From: Atherix ibis
Taxonomy: Eukaryota > Arthropoda > Insecta > Diptera > Athericidae
Length of the DNA stretch: 64,000 nt
NCBI GenBank assembly: GCA_958298945.1
Contig: OY282607.1
Coordinates: 35,807,000-35,870,999, forward strand
Direction of reading: 5' to 3'
Shown here: piece by piece, positions 1 to 12,928 of the stretch
Layout: every line of letters begins with the position of its first letter
Position numbering within the stretch: the stretch's first letter is position 1
Notes under the pieces: generated by a model
The model's input: only the letters and a program-made list of their open reading frames with translations
Told to the model about the DNA's origin: nothing
The model's database searches: none
Position numbers and translations under genes: made by a program

Positions 1-3000
1 TATTGTATTGTTGATCTGACGCTACTCTTCACATATTCAACACTAGTATCACCTTCTCGACACGCATATACTTAAGAAAAGTCATTCTTTGATTCTACTT
101 TACAATTATTTTGATTTTCCGAAAACAAACACAAAAAATTCCATAATGAAAATCATATGGAATATAGTTTCATGATAGAATTTAATATATATTATTATTA
201 AATATAAATGGTGAAAATTTAAAAATGCCACATTTCCTTCTTGTTATGCGTGCTGTGTTGTGTTATGATGTGTTCTACCGTGCCGCCAGCACCAATCTAC
301 ACTTCTTCAACGATCAGCGATACACAGCAACTACAAGCGGGAGGTATTATAATTTTGTTAAAAATTTCATATTACGCCTTTTTAAAACGTTCACTATTTT
401 ATATATTTCACAATTGGCTGGGAGCAAGTTCATTTTTATATAAAATTTTCTGAATAATCTTCCCTCGACAATAAACAAAAATCTTTTAAAACCTATTTTA
501 TCCTTATCCAGTGGGATTTTTTTTTAATATAAACTTCAAATAAAGTATATTTAATTAAGTTTTTTTTTATTTCACTCACCTTAAATTAAATAAATCCAAT
601 TTTCCAATTGCACCAAAATATATTTACATATGTATATATTTTTATATATATAAAATAATCTATATATATACTTTTCTATATACATATATATATATTTTCT
701 CTTGAGGATTTTTTCAACTATAAAAAAGCTTTTATGCAATTACTGCCGATCAAAATATTTAATTATTTTAACCATATATGTATATAAAAAAAACTAGTCA
801 AAGAATATCTCAATTTAATTCACTTTTGTACCTATTTTATTGGTATCGTAGATGGAAATAATTTTTTTATTAACATACGAAAATAGTAATTATTAAGCAT
901 ATATCCATGTAGATATATGCTTTTTTTGCTATAACTTCAATTGCAATCAATTGATCAAAAACCTTTTTGTCACTTGATAAGGTTTAAACGTTTTAATTTA
1001 TAGTTAATTAGCTTTTTAGGATTTTTTAGCACAAAATTATGACACATCCTTTTAAATAATACACCAAAAAATCAAAAACGTCTTTCTCCTCAGATCACCG
1101 GATCAAGACTACTGCCTATGCAATATGGCGCGCAGTTGTTTGGTCGAGTCCATTATTATTTTTTTACACATTCAACTCCCCAAACCAATGTATTTCACTG
1201 TATATGAACTACATGTACGACTGATATGGCTATATTGAAAACTGAAGGCGAAACCATTCGCGTAAAAGTATTTTCCCATTTCACTATATACATTATATTT
1301 ACTTATATTTAACAAAATATATTATAATTTTTTTATATTCTTATAATTATTTTTTAACAAATAAATTGTTTAATATTAATTAATAAGTTTTTTTTTCATT
1401 AATATTGTATGATTTTTGGGGGAAAGTTCATTAATCGACGGAAACCCCTACTGAAAGATTTTAAATGGATTCGCCCATATCGTACATTCTGCGCAATCGG
1501 TTCGTTTCGGCTCGTATACATTTCACGAAAGATATTCGGCAACGTTTGTTTGTGTGATTGTTATTTGGTCGGTTTTCAGTCGTTTTCTTTTATGGTTTAT
1601 TTTTCCCTTCTTTCTTTTCACTAAAATTCATATCAGTATCTTTGTATGCGGGTTTTTTTTAAATTTCTTGCATTAGTAAAATTTATTATATATAGGTTTT
1701 TTTTGTTTTTGTTATTCTTGTTTTTTTTTTTCTTGTAAAAATACTGAAAATAATTTTATTGATAATTTAGGTAAAATAATGCTGTTCTATTAAAAAAATA
1801 TTTATTAATGGCAATTGTGTTGTATTTTTTGTAGTGAACATCGTGGCAAATACCTCAACACATGATGGAAAATTTAGTTGCCTATATTCAAGTTCCTAGA
1901 ATGGCCGTTCAATAAATAAAGAGGCGTTATTGTTTGCAAAGAAGCATCTTGTTAACTTGCATATGTTCGTCATACAGGTAATAATAATGCACTCATAAAA
2001 TTATTTCAATATTTTCATTATTTTATTTCTATTAATGTGTAGCCATATCACCGGCGTAGATTTGAACACGAGAATAGTGCTCAAAAGAATTTTATTTCTT
2101 ATGGAATATTTGTGATTTGACATATATGGAAAAATCTTTAAAAATATTTAAGATTCTTTCGCAGAACAAAATTTTGAGGAATACATAATTAGTAAATCAA
2201 GAGAGAAGTGATGTGAAATTATCAAAATTATTGTATATGAATGAAAAAAAAGGAAGTAAATGCACGGAAACAAACGAAATAAAAATGGCCTTCCTATTTA
2301 AAGTAATCAATGGCATAAACTAAAGTACATTTATATGTATATATGCATTTACATATGCATAAAGTGACTGGATCCATACGCATGTATTTAATATTCGAAT
2401 TCCACTTTTATTGAGAAATCAAAAGCGTGTAAGCATTAATAAACATTATTTATTTAATAAATATTTTTTCTGCTTGAAATAGTTGGACAACCTGATTTGG
2501 TGATAGTGCTTCGAGATTGACTAACCATCCTTTTGGTTTTGCGTTCGTCAATATTTTTTTTATAGTTCAATAGATTTGGAGTTACTATTTGCTATTAGAA
2601 AGTTCGATAAATAATAAATTTATTTTTAATAAAAATAACACTAGTAGTTTATATTTATTGAAATTATTTTAATTTTTTTTTAGATGTTTTCTTTTTATAG
2701 AGAATTTAATGGTTTTTAATAAGAAAAGATTCGACATGCTCCTCTAGAAACAATTTTTTTTTAGATTTGCCATGCTACTGAATTCACCTCCATATAACCT
2801 AATGTTCCGTCGACTTATATAAATTAGATAGATGAGATTTTAATATAATATACGATAATATTGCAATCAACAAGTTTGTTTGAAGATATGTACACACATA
2901 TTGCCAAATAAAACTTATTCAGATATAATGTAGTAATAAAGTGATTGTAGTTATCTCTATTATTGATACAACAAAAGTTCTCTAAAATTCAATTGAAAAT

Positions 3001-5278
3001 AAAAAATACCAAAAATACATTTCCTGTCAAGAACATAAACATTTATCGAAAATTACCAATATAAAAAAATACATCTGATAAGTTTTCTGTTTACAAATAA
3101 AAGAGTTCAAATTCAGCGACAATGTTTACCAAGATTGGGGAGACTACATAACCTCATTTATCAGAAAATAGAAGAAAAATTCAAATCCACCATGCGCGAA
3201 GATCTGTCAGAGCAAATAAATGTGCAAATATTTTAACATATATGAAGATGTGTAGATAAATACACAATATCGCCACGGTCAAACAAGGTTACCGGCAATT
3301 TTTATCGATACTTTTTTGTTAAAAACTAGTTGAAGTTTTGATGTTTTAGCGAAAAAGATGCCATACACTATATTTTCTTTGACGTGCACAAACTTAGTTA
3401 AAATCATAATAAATAGAGCAATAAAATTGTTTAAAACTTTAATTCTCAACAATTATTAGGAGTCGTTATTTTCCACTATTATAGTTGTGTCCATTTATAT
3501 GATTTTTTCACTGGATCCAAATGGGTCCGTCCATTCAATTAAGATATCTTTTAGTAAACGTCTAGAAAATGCATATCCACGGCTATACATACATGTACAT
3601 ACTTAATTTCTATCAAATAAAATATAGTTTTTATGATTTTTCGAGGTTTTTACTAACATGAACACGATTTAGAATAACCATAAAACTACAAAGCACAATA
3701 TTTACGAGTAAAAATTAAAATTTAAAAAAAAGGAAAGAAAATATGTTCACCGTAAATAAAAAAAAATTGTCAATTTTGTTACGAGTATGCCTGTAAACAC
3801 CATATATTACATGAAATTTGAACACGCATTTTATAATCAAAATAAAGAATATTTATAGCTTCATATGTCAAAAGTGATTGTGTAGCGCTTAGATTAATTT
3901 CCTGTTTAAGATATAGGGACATTTTCCGAAGTAATTATGACATTCTAGGTTTGTGATTTTTTTGACGTATACATATCTTCTATAGATATGGTAGGTAGGT
4001 GGTTTTCCAACTTGATCTTGTGGGCACATGCAATTAAATGTAACACTTTGGCTGGTAATAAATAGAATTTTAATAAACCATATGGAATCTTTAGATAATA
4101 CTTGACGACTGTATGTTAAAAAAAATTATTATTATTATGATTATTAAAGGCAAATATAAAATCAAAATATATACTGTTATTGATTATTAAAGGCATGTAT
4201 CTAAAATAGGAAATTGCCATTTCTTAATTTCTGTTAGAAGAAAAACCGATCAACTGTCAATTTGAAACGTCACTGAATTATTTTTAGCCACACGCATGCT
4301 GTACCTTAGCCCCATTCCCTAGAAACATAAAAAATCAACAATTTAATATGAGAATTACCGATATTTATTAAATCATTTTTGCGTACTTATCATAAACAGA
4401 ATATTATTAATATATTTATATGTATTTGGAAATTTCAAACCAAAGAAAAGTCAATAAAATTATATTAAAAAATCCAGTGATCTCGCCTGGTTTAAAATTT
4501 GTTATCAAAAACGCAAATGACATGATATATGGGCTGTGCTCTTCTTATGCACGTGTTTTGATTTAAAAATAACAAGAATGGAATGAGAGATGATAATCAT
4601 CATACTGCTGTGGGATACAAATAGAACGGTAGAGAAAGAAAAAAAACGCAAAGTCAAGCAAACAAAATTCATTTAAAGATCATAAAATATTGATTTTTGC
4701 CGTTCAAAAAAATAGCAAGAAATTTTAAATATTAATATGAACACAGCGCCGGGGCAATTAGAAACGAATATAATAAATATCAAAAACAATTTTAATCTTA
4801 CTACTATTGCATATACAATTCATAATCGATTAGTACATATTTCACACGGAAGAGTAAAATTGCGATAAGAAAATATTTTAATTCAAAATTCTTCATTAAA
4901 CTGCTTATACTTAAGGTCGAGAATCGTTTCAAAATAATAAATATACATTTGAGTTGGCATTTTCATTGTATGTAGTTTTGTTTTGATACATCATCTAACC
5001 ACCAGAGCAGAGCGTGAATACATCAACAGTGCGGTGTAAAGCCACCAGCCAATTAAAAATAAGAAACGTGTATGTCACTTGCTTTAAAAGCATGCTACCA
5101 CGGAAAAGAGTTTTTAATTCTAACTCGATCAAATATAAGTGACTGTGATAAATAAATTTTAGTAATATTTTAGATAGTAAATAAATTGTATAAACGAATT
5201 TAATTGAAGTAAGACAAGAGAAAACGATTGTCATTTGATAAAGTATTTGAAAAATTATAGACTTGTTGCACATTCGGA
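1..5278. other. AT-rich intergenic DNA, no gene assigned
   Basis: No recognisable gene was found here. The stretch is AT-rich, with many homopolymer runs and stop codons in all frames. Two short GC-richer islands stand out: about 230-350, which ends in a possible splice donor (GGGAG followed by GTATTA), and about 1092-1215, preceded by a possible acceptor (TCCTCAG). Joined, they could form an open frame, but the product resembles no family I know, so no CDS is called. They may be the last exons of a gene entering from the left edge. The rest shows nothing beyond simple AT-rich sequence. Confidence 0.4.
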
Positions 5279-6072
5279 ATGGAGAACAAATGGATATTAG
5301 TATATTTTTTCGTCTTAGGTTTTGGAATCGTTTCAAATGGACAATATACAGATCCTTGGGAAGTTCGATGCCATGGTATAAATAAAATTTCACAATATAA
5401 TACCAAATTATTATGATTATTATTATTATTCAATTTGTAAATTAATATCTAGTGTGCAAAGCTACTGTTATTGAAATGGAAGAAGCAATATCCAAGGTTG
5501 ATCCTAAAAAAATAGCTGAAGTTAGTGGATTTCGTTTAGATCGTGAAGGAAATGCAGTAAGCAAAACTGTACAATATTCAAAATCGGAAATATATTTAAC
5601 CGAATTAATGGAAAATATATGTATGTAGCGAAATATTCCTAATTAGATGGTTGATTAAATAACAAATTATTTTCCGTTTAGGCGAAAAAATGGACGATTA
5701 CGCTAAAGTTATATATAAAAAAACCAAACAAGTTGGTGTTATTAAATTCATGGTAAATGGTGCAATGAATCCGGTTACCTCCGAAGTTGACTTCGTTCAA
5801 GATGGTGATTTAAATAAAAGTCTGAAACATTACGTATGTAACTTTTCTATATTATATAAAGTAGAAAAACGGGGAATTATCAATTTTGAAATTTTTTTAA
5901 GTGTTTGGAAATACTGGAAGATCACGAGGACTCATTTCTTAAGGCATTTATGAGCGATGAGAAACAAGATAATTTAGACATTACTATATGTTCGCAAAAG
6001 GCAAAGTATTGTAAAGAAGAACTTCCACAAGAAGAATATACACTCGAAGAAGATTATAAAGACGAATTATGA
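5279..6072 (+). CDS. sel: Seele / Canopy-family saposin-like ER protein
   Basis: Four exons (5279-5375, 5453-5620, 5682-5833, 5902-6072) with GT/AG borders and matching phases give 195 residues. A hydrophobic signal peptide (MENKWILVYFFVLGFGIVSN) leads into a saposin-B-like domain. Its cysteines sit in RCHVC, ENIC, HYC and ICSQKAKYC, the six-cysteine pattern of the Canopy family. The C terminus is an acidic tail ending in KDEL, so the protein should be retained in the ER lumen. Known for the family: Canopy proteins are ER chaperone-like factors, and fly Seele is needed for processing or secretion of Spätzle in dorsoventral patterning. The start was chosen because this ATG opens the signal peptide. 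The gene converges on the carboxylase gene, with about 420 bp between their stops. Assignment to Seele rather than another Canopy paralogue rests on the overall sequence and the KDEL tail. Confidence 0.85.
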
Positions 6073-6494
6073 TAATTTTCGTCATATTCAAATTGAACAA
6101 TTTTTCTTGCTTTCTCTACTAGGTCAAACATCATACTACATGGTTTATTTATATACACCCAGAGTGAACAAATTATTATTAAAATTAAAAACGAATACAT
6201 TTTACTTTTCGAATTCTTTTGTATTTTTTTTTTTTGGGGTTTTGGAAAAAATTGGTTGTAATAAAAAATTAAGTTCTTTTTTATAAATAAATTTATTTTT
6301 ATTTTTAAAAAAAAATCCCCCTTTTTAAAAAAAAATATATTTAGTATTCAATATTTAACGATAATAGTTAATAATATTTAACAAACTGTATTTTTACCTT
6401 ATATGACTATAAAATTTTATATGGCAGACGTGATTATTAATTGAAAATATCATTCACATTGAATATATTTTATAATTGTAATGAAAAATTCATA

Positions 6495-8766
6495 TTACAT
6501 ACGGAAGATTCCGAATTTTGTGTCATTGTCAGCGTTCTTTAATGTTGCAAATAAACTTAAACCGAGTATCTGGCGAGTTTTGGCAGGATCAATAATTCCA
6601 TCATCCCAGAGTCGTGCTGAACTGAAATATGGTGAACCTTCCCTTTCGAATTGTTCTATAATTGGTTCTTTAATCGCGTCGCATTTATTTTTGGTCCATT
6701 CTTTGCCCATTCTTTTGTATTGATCTTCAGTTATTTGTGCTAAAACATTAGCAGCTTGTGAACCGCCCATAACAGAGATGCGTGAATTGGGCCACATATA
6801 CAGGAAACGAGGCGAGTAAGCTCGTCCACACATTCCTAAAATTCAAAGATTAATTTCAATAAGTACACACATAATTGAAATAATAACAATGTTTTTAGGT
6901 TTACCATAATTTCCAGCACCGTAAGAACCTCCAATTATTACGGTTAATTTTGGAACTTTTGCACAAGCCACAGCCATAACCATTTTTCCACCATTTTTTG
7001 CTATACCATTTGCCTCAGCATCTCGTCCAACCATAAAACCTGTGTAACCAACCAAATACTTTTCTCAAATTTTATTTTCAAATATATTTATTTGATCCAT
7101 ACCAGTGATATTTTGTAAAAATATTAAAGGAATTTTTTTCTGACAACAAAGTTGAATAAAATGTGTCCCCTTTAAAGCACTTTCCGAAAACAAGACTCCA
7201 TTATTTCCTATAACACCAACCAATTTTCCATAAAGTCTGCCACACAAAACCAAAGAGAAAAATTATTTTCATTTAATTTACACAAATTACGATACGAAAT
7301 TTACAAAAAACTTATACCTTGCATAACCACACACCAGACTATCTCCGTACATTTTCTTAAATTCAGTAAATCGACTGCCATCGAATATTCTAGCAATCAC
7401 TTCGCGAACATCAAAACTTTTCGTTAGACTTGAACCCACAATACCGTAAATTTCTTCTGGATCATATTTCGGTTCTTCGATCGGAATTTCTTTTACACGA
7501 TTTTCACTGATTTGTTGCCATACAGTTGATTTTAGAAAAAGATCCTCGTTGTAAAAATTCGATGTGGTAAAATTAAGATTTTTCACTATCGATCTGGCTA
7601 GATATAAAGCATGTTCTTCATCGACAGCATAGTGATCAGTTACGCCAGAAGTTTTGCAATGCAAATCTGCACCTCCAAGATCTTCCGCAGATACCTCTTC
7701 ACCCGTTGCAGCTTTAACTAAAGGTGGACCTGCCAGGAATATAGTACCTTGCTGTTTGACTATGATACTTTCGTCAGCCATTGTTGGTACATAAGCACCT
7801 CCAGCTGTACAGCTTCCTAGAACAACAGCAATTTGTGGAATTCCTTCAGCAGACATATTCGCTTGATTGTAAAAAATTCTTCCAAAATGCATTTTATCCG
7901 GAAATACCTCAGATTGTTGCGGTAAAAATGCACCACCCGAATCGACCAAATAGATACATGGTAATCTATTTTCTTGAGCAATTTCCTGTGCCCTCAAATG
8001 CTTCTTCACAGTTATTGGATAATATGTGCCACCTTTTACAGTAGCATCATTAGCTACTATCATACATTCCGTTCTGAAAATTAATTCATGAAATTTTTCC
8101 ATTTTTAATCTAACTCCATTGTCCTATCAAACCCCTGAATCCGGCCAATCCCTGTTATTATACCTCCAGAATTGATTTTGTCTTTGCCATACATTTCATA
8201 ACCAGCGAGTTGGCCCAGTTCAAGAAACGGTGATCCTTTATCCAGAAGGTGATTTATTCGATCGCGAACTAATAATTTACCTTTTGAAGTGTGCCGTTTA
8301 ATAGCATCAGCCCCACCACCTTGCAGTACATCTTCGGTAACCTTTGTCAAATTATTAACTAGACTTCGCATTTGATTGGCATTTTCCTATAGAAGGAAAT
8401 AATGATAAATATTTCTATAATAATTTGTATAACGAACAAAAATATTCAATAAAATTAATTGAAATTAATTAATGACTAATAAATAATCAGAAAATTATTA
8501 CCTTATCCCCAATTCCATCTTAAAGATTATTATAACTAATTTCCATAAATCAAAAGAATCAATTTGGTAATACTTGAAAATGATCATATGGAAACTAATA
8601 GAATATATATTTTAAAATGCTTACTGACTTGATATTCGGCTGAGGATACATCCACGGAACTGCCGACTACATTTGCATCTCCAATATGAATCAATTTACG
8701 GCTATTATTCACATTTGATATATTTTTCCAAAATAAAAAACTTCTCTGAACACGTAAACTAAGCAT
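6495..8766 (-). CDS. Mccc2: Methylcrotonoyl-CoA carboxylase beta subunit, mitochondrial
   Basis: Six exons on the minus strand (8629-8766, 8133-8386, 7318-8073, 7103-7236, 6905-7039, 6495-6835) keep phase throughout and give 585 residues, close to the family length of about 560. The enzyme is the carboxyltransferase half of the biotin-dependent carboxylase that converts 3-methylcrotonyl-CoA to 3-methylglutaconyl-CoA in leucine breakdown. It works with the biotinylated alpha subunit in the mitochondrial matrix. The arginine-, serine- and asparagine-rich N terminus looks like a targeting peptide. Family blocks are clear: [90 protein letters not shown], and the terminal GIFRM. The first donor is taken as CAA|GTCAGT because this aligns exon 2 with the family without a gap. 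No frame damage is seen. Confidence 0.95.
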
Positions 8767-9118
8767 TTTGTATAAAATACGTACAAAACCAATTTATTTC
8801 GTATAGAATATAAATAAAATTATGAAGACATTAAATTTTTAATGGAATGTTGATAACACAAAACTTTTACCACGGGTATTTATCATGCAACCTGTTGCAC
8901 CGCACTGATAATAAATCCTCTTTCCACGTGAAAACTGTTTGACATCTACAATTGACGACGAGTGCGAATATTTGCATAAGCCGCAGGCGCAAACGATTAA
9001 AACATTAAATAATATTCAATAAGGAAATAGACAACAAATTATTGTTACAAAAAACTTTAAATGACTAAAAAGTAAAAAACCTTATACATGCAGCATTTAA
9101 TTTAAATTGTATTCAAAA
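8767..9118. other. Mccc2 5' flank
   Basis: This is the 5' flank and presumed promoter/5'UTR of the carboxylase gene. No open frame, RNA gene or repeat was recognised. It ends at the TA where a mariner remnant is inserted. Confidence 0.4.
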
Positions 9119-9864
9119 TACGAGGTCTGTTCAAAAAGTATCACGAATTTTGAATTTTCGCTGGTTATGTATATTCGATTTTTGATTTTTGTGGCGTTAT
9201 GTTGGTACTCATGTTTCTCATTTATGCCGACAAGTTCGGCCATTTTAAATGTTCAGTTAATTTTTGACAGATGCTTTGCTTGCACGTGTTTTGGCTCATC
9301 TTCGATTTTTGCCCATTTTCGACCAAAAACAGCATCGCATTAACATTGCTAAGGAGCTGTTGGAGTCTGTCCGCGACGATCCAAATTTGCTCCAGAGGGT
9401 CATAACTATGGTACATCATGAGTTCTTGCCACAGGGTAGAACGGTTAATAAGTAATATTACCTGCAAGTTATGCGCGAAGCAATCCGCCAGAAACGACCG
9501 GATTTGTGGAAGAAAAATTGGCTTTTGACATTTTTGGCTTAAAACAACACACTAATAATGCCGCAGCCACCATATTTCCCAGATTTGGCCCCCTGTGACT
9601 TTTTCTTGTTCCCGAAACTGAAAAGCCCCATGAAAGGACTACGCTACGCTACGATTGAGGAAATAAAGACGATATCGAAGGAGGAGCTGAACAATATCAC
9701 AAAAAATGATTTTTTGAAGTGCTTCGAAGATTGAAAAAACGTTGGCGCAAGTGTATAATATCTGGTAGGGATTACTTTGAAGGGGACAAAATAGATATCC
9801 ATGAATAAATAAATAATTTTTGAAAAAATCACAAAATTCGCGATACTTTTTGAACAGACCTCGT
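9119..9864 (+). mobile_element. Internally deleted DD34D mariner (family A, copy 1)
   Basis: Both ends are inverted repeats: TACGAGGTCTGTTCAAAAAG at the left, and its complement finishing in CAGACCTCGTA at the right. The element is 746 bp, against about 1.3 kb for a full mariner. Plus-strand translation gives broken transposase pieces: a middle part with AKELLESVRDDPNLLQRVIT, and a C-terminal part with PPYFPDLAPCDFFLFPKLK, the block around the third catalytic aspartate. The N-terminal DNA-binding region and most of the catalytic core are missing, and stop codons interrupt what remains. It is a dead copy that could only be mobilised in trans. Copy 2 lies at 11211 in the opposite orientation. 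Confidence 0.85.
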
Positions 9865-9998
9865 ATGTGTATATACAAAAAAAAATATTTTTGTAAAAAA
9901 CATGTTGGATTTTAATAGATTTATAAAATGTATAAATATAAAAGAATTCCTTCCCCTCCACACTCCTTAGTTCCAAAAATCCATATGTACTATACCTA

Positions 9999-11035
9999 TT
10001 TTGACGGATTTGAGTCAAATTGACTCATTAAATATTTTTAAAGTCTCAGGGCCAACTTCCTATGCCCAAAGAATGATTATACTTGGTACTGTAAAGAGTG
10101 CTTTTAATTTGATAATCGACGAAAGTATAAATGGAATATGGTATATAAAATTATGCACTGAACTCGAAGCTCGTAAAGTTTTGAAAAAAGACTGGACAGT
10201 AACAAAATCGCAATTATGGGCCTTTGTAGCAATTTTGTACGCTAGAGGAGCTTATGAGACAAGAAATTTGAAGTGTTCTTAGTTATGGTCTAAGAAGTGG
10301 AGACCCCCTTTTTTCCGAATAATGTGTAGAGATAAGTTCAGAGAAATACTTCGGATTTATACGTTTTGATAAGAAAAATGAACGAAGTGAACGATTGAAA
10401 ACAGACAAATTTTCCTTGATTTCAAGAGTATGAGAAAAATTTATTGAGAATATCCAGGCTTGTTATAAACCTGGGGATAACATAACAGTCGATGAGTAAT
10501 TGTTCTCAACTAAAGCCAGGTGCCTATTTACTCAATACATGCCGAATAAACCAGATAAATTTGGCATCAAATTCTGGTTAGCTACGGATATTAGAAGCAA
10601 GTATCTTCTAAATGGTTTTCCCTATTTGGGCAAGAATGAAGGCCGCGGATCAAATATTTCCTTGAGCTAGTTTGTTGTATATAAAATCACTGAGCCATAT
10701 TTAGGTTGTGGACAAAATATTAAAACAGACAATTTTTTACAAGCCAGTTGCAAAAAGGTTACGCGTGAAAAACACTTCATTGGTTGGAACAATACGAGCA
10801 TATAGAAAAGAATTGTCTAAAATTGCAAAAGCCAAGAAGGACAACATGGCACGGATTTCCACACAACTTTATAAAACGAAGGACTGTACACAACTTTACT
10901 CTTATTGTCAAGTTCAAGTGCCATGCAGGAGAAATAGAAATAGAAGTAAGGGCGTCTGTGCTAAATGTAATACAAAAGTCTGCGGAAAATGTATTTTAAA
11001 AACACAATATGTATGCAAAAATTGTTTTGAATGAA
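9999..11035 (+). pseudogene. Decayed piggyBac-type transposase
   Basis: Translation in shifting plus-strand frames follows the piggyBac DDE transposase fold. First come a DSLNIF-like region and a long helix block. Then come GFIRFDKK, CYKPGDNITVDE, KFGIKFWLATDIRSKYLLNG, EPYLGCGQNI.TDNF and KNTSLVGTIRAYRKELSKIAK, and finally a cysteine-rich C-terminal finger (CAKCNTKVCGKC…CKNC) typical of piggyBac proteins. Several stops and frameshifts, for example after ITVDE and after ISLS, make it non-functional. Direct copies of ATCAAATTGACTCATT-like sequence occur near 10014 and 11088. They may be internal repeats of the element, but no TTAA-flanked inverted ends could be recognised. It lies between two oppositely oriented mariner remnants. 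Confidence 0.85.
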
Positions 11036-11210
11036 GAGTCTTTAAAATAACATACTATTTTTTTAAAAACTTCAATTTTGGTGTTTGAATCAAATTGACT
11101 CATTTCAGGCAAAATAAGTATATACCCAACAACCGGAAATCTAGTGTTAAATGAGTGGATTGGTATGGTCTATTAAATGCTGAAGAAAATTTTTGGTTAG
11201 ACCAACCATG
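11036..11210. other. 3' flank of piggyBac remnant
   Basis: Short spacer between the piggyBac reading frame and mariner copy 2. It contains the second copy of the motif TCAAATTGACTCATT (about 11090-11104), also found at about 10015. No gene is seen. Confidence 0.4.
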
Positions 11211-12250
11211 TACGAGGTCTGTTCAAAAAGTATCGAGAACTTTGTGTTTTTCAAAAATTATTTATTTTATCATGAATATCTATTTTGTCCCCTTCAAAGT
11301 AATCCCCACCAGATATTATACACTTGTGCCAACGTTTTTACCAATCTTCGAAACACTTCAAAAAATCATTTTTTGTTATCTTGTTCAGCTCCTCCTTCGA
11401 TGTCGTCTTTATCTCATCAATCGTAGGGTAGTGTCGTCCTTTCATGGGACTCTTCAGTTTCGGGAATAAGAAAAAGTCACAGGGCGGCAGATGTGGGGAA
11501 TACGGTGGCTGCGGCATTAATTAGTGTATTGTTTTTGGCCAAAAATTCGCGCACAAGCAACGATGCGTGAGCAAAGGCGTTATCATGGTTCAAAAGCCAA
11601 TTTTTTTTCTTCCACAAATCCTGGCGTTTCTGGCGGATTGCTTCGCGTTACTTGCGCATAACTTGCAGGTAATATTCCTTATTGACCATTCTAAAATGTG
11701 GAAAGAAATCATGATGTACCACGCGTCTGCAATCAAAGAAAACTGTAAGCAAAACCTTCACATTCGACCGAACTTGGCGCGCTTGTTTCAGTCTTGGCTC
11801 ATGCGGCAGCTTTCATTGGGATGATTGAGCTTTTGGTTTCCGCAAATTTTGGTCGTCGCGGACAGAGTCCAACAGCTCCTTAGCAATGTTAATGCGATGC
11901 TGTTTTTGGTACGAATTTCGCGGCTACGAATTTCGCGGATTGGTAAAAATCGAATGACCACGAGCCAATCGATATGTTTAAGTCCTGAGCAACTTCTCTA
12001 ACGGTGATTCAACGATTGGCCAATACTATTTTCTTCACTTCATCAATGTTTTCGTCTGTTGTCGACGTGCTCGGGCGTCCGGCACGCTTTTTGTCGTTAA
12101 CATCTTCTCGGCCCTCTGAGAACATTTTGTACCACCGATAAACGTTGCTTCGGTCCAAGGTAGCTTCACCATATGCCACCCGCGGAAATTCAAAATGCAC
12201 GATTGATTATTGACCTTTCGAAAGGTCAATAATCAATCGTGCATTTTGAC
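11211..12250 (-). mobile_element. Mariner family A, copy 2, 5' end lost
   Basis: The end at 11211 carries the same TACGAGGTCTGTTCAAAAAG terminus as copy 1, here as the 3' end of a minus-strand transposase gene. Minus-strand translation recovers the C-terminal blocks near 11450-11560 and the middle of the protein near 11650-11900. At 12009-12200 it recovers the N-terminal helix-turn-helix part (VAYGEATLDRSNVYRWYKMF, SEGREDV, GRPSTSTTDENIDEVKKIVL). Frameshifts separate the pieces. The expected first residues and the second inverted terminus are missing. The coding region instead runs into a 58-bp perfect palindrome at 12191-12248, so this copy was rearranged at its 5' end. Confidence 0.8.
12191..12248. 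repeat. 58-bp perfect palindrome
   Basis: The left arm from 12191 (CAAAATGCACGATTGATTAT...) is the exact reverse complement of the right arm ending at 12248, with centre TTCGAA and no spacer. It lies at the broken 5' end of mariner copy 2. The motif GACCTTTCGAAA recurs immediately after it. Such a structure can form by snap-back synthesis or fold-back repair. Confidence 0.95.
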
Positions 12251-12439
12251 CTTTCGAAAACATGGATTTTATTGGCATACGTTTTCGAGAAACTAAAATA
12301 GATCGGAAATGCATCGTTGTTGAAGAATAAATGGGAAGAATACGCAGTTTTTTGCTCTTTGTGGCAATTTTCCTCGGTCCGCTAGTGCTGCGATTACGGC
12401 AACAGATTAAATTGGACTTATTAAGATTGACTGATAAGT
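12251..12439. other. Spacer, unassigned repeat-derived DNA
   Basis: This stretch separates the mariner palindrome from the LINE fragment. It has no reading frame I can assign. Confidence 0.3.
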
Positions 12440-12864
12440 TCCCGTCATCATAATAATTTATAAATATAAAAAGTAGCTCTTACGTTCTCTTTAGAACTAA
12501 TTTTGGTAATTTGCTTTTGGCATAAACAAGAGTGTCGTCTGCATATAATATCATTTGTGCTTTTGCGGCTGTTGGTATATCTGCAGTATATATTGAATAC
12601 AGCAAGGGATCTAAATACCGAGCGTTGTGGAACTTCTTTACCTATTGAAAAGAATTCGGAAGTCGTATTCTGATATCTAACGTAAGATGATATATTCTGA
12701 AGAAATGAGTGCAGCAGTAGCGTAATATGCTGAGGGTAATCAAGTTTACATAGTTTGTGCACTAGTCCCTTATGCCCAAACTGAGTCAAAGGCTTTGGTT
12801 ATATCTAGGGAGCAAGCAACTGTTGACTCTTTACGGTTTAACCCAGTTGTGATCTCACTATGTA
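12440..12864 (-). pseudogene. Jockey-like LINE reverse transcriptase fragment, 3' portion
   Basis: Minus-strand translation matches the reverse transcriptase of Jockey-clade non-LTR retrotransposons. It shows ACSLDITKAFDSVW, then (after one frameshift) KGLVHKLCKLDYPQHI, a LHSFLQNISSYVRYQNTTSEFF block, a degenerate VPQ.SV block and remains of the YADD region. It is broken and truncated at both ends. The upstream part of the same domain continues at 18531-18700. The two parts become continuous in frame when the mariner between them and one TA are disregarded, so this LINE is the oldest layer of the nest. Confidence 0.8.
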
Positions 12865-12928
12865 TAGGGTTTTCCAATAAGAGTGATATGATTTCTAAGT
12901 GACGTTTCGGCCATTTGTAATATGTTAT

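Noticed and set aside
4995..5433. Minus-strand frames of 132 and 77 codons
   Set aside because: They overlap the signal-peptide exon and first intron of seele in antisense and have no family signature.
8502..8518. A 17-bp microexon in the carboxylase gene between exons 1 and 2
   Set aside because: It has AG/GT borders and would fix the phase if exon 1 ended at the later donor (GTAAGC). However, the earlier donor CAA|GTCAGT joins exon 1 to exon 2 directly and aligns with the family without extra residues, so the microexon is not needed.
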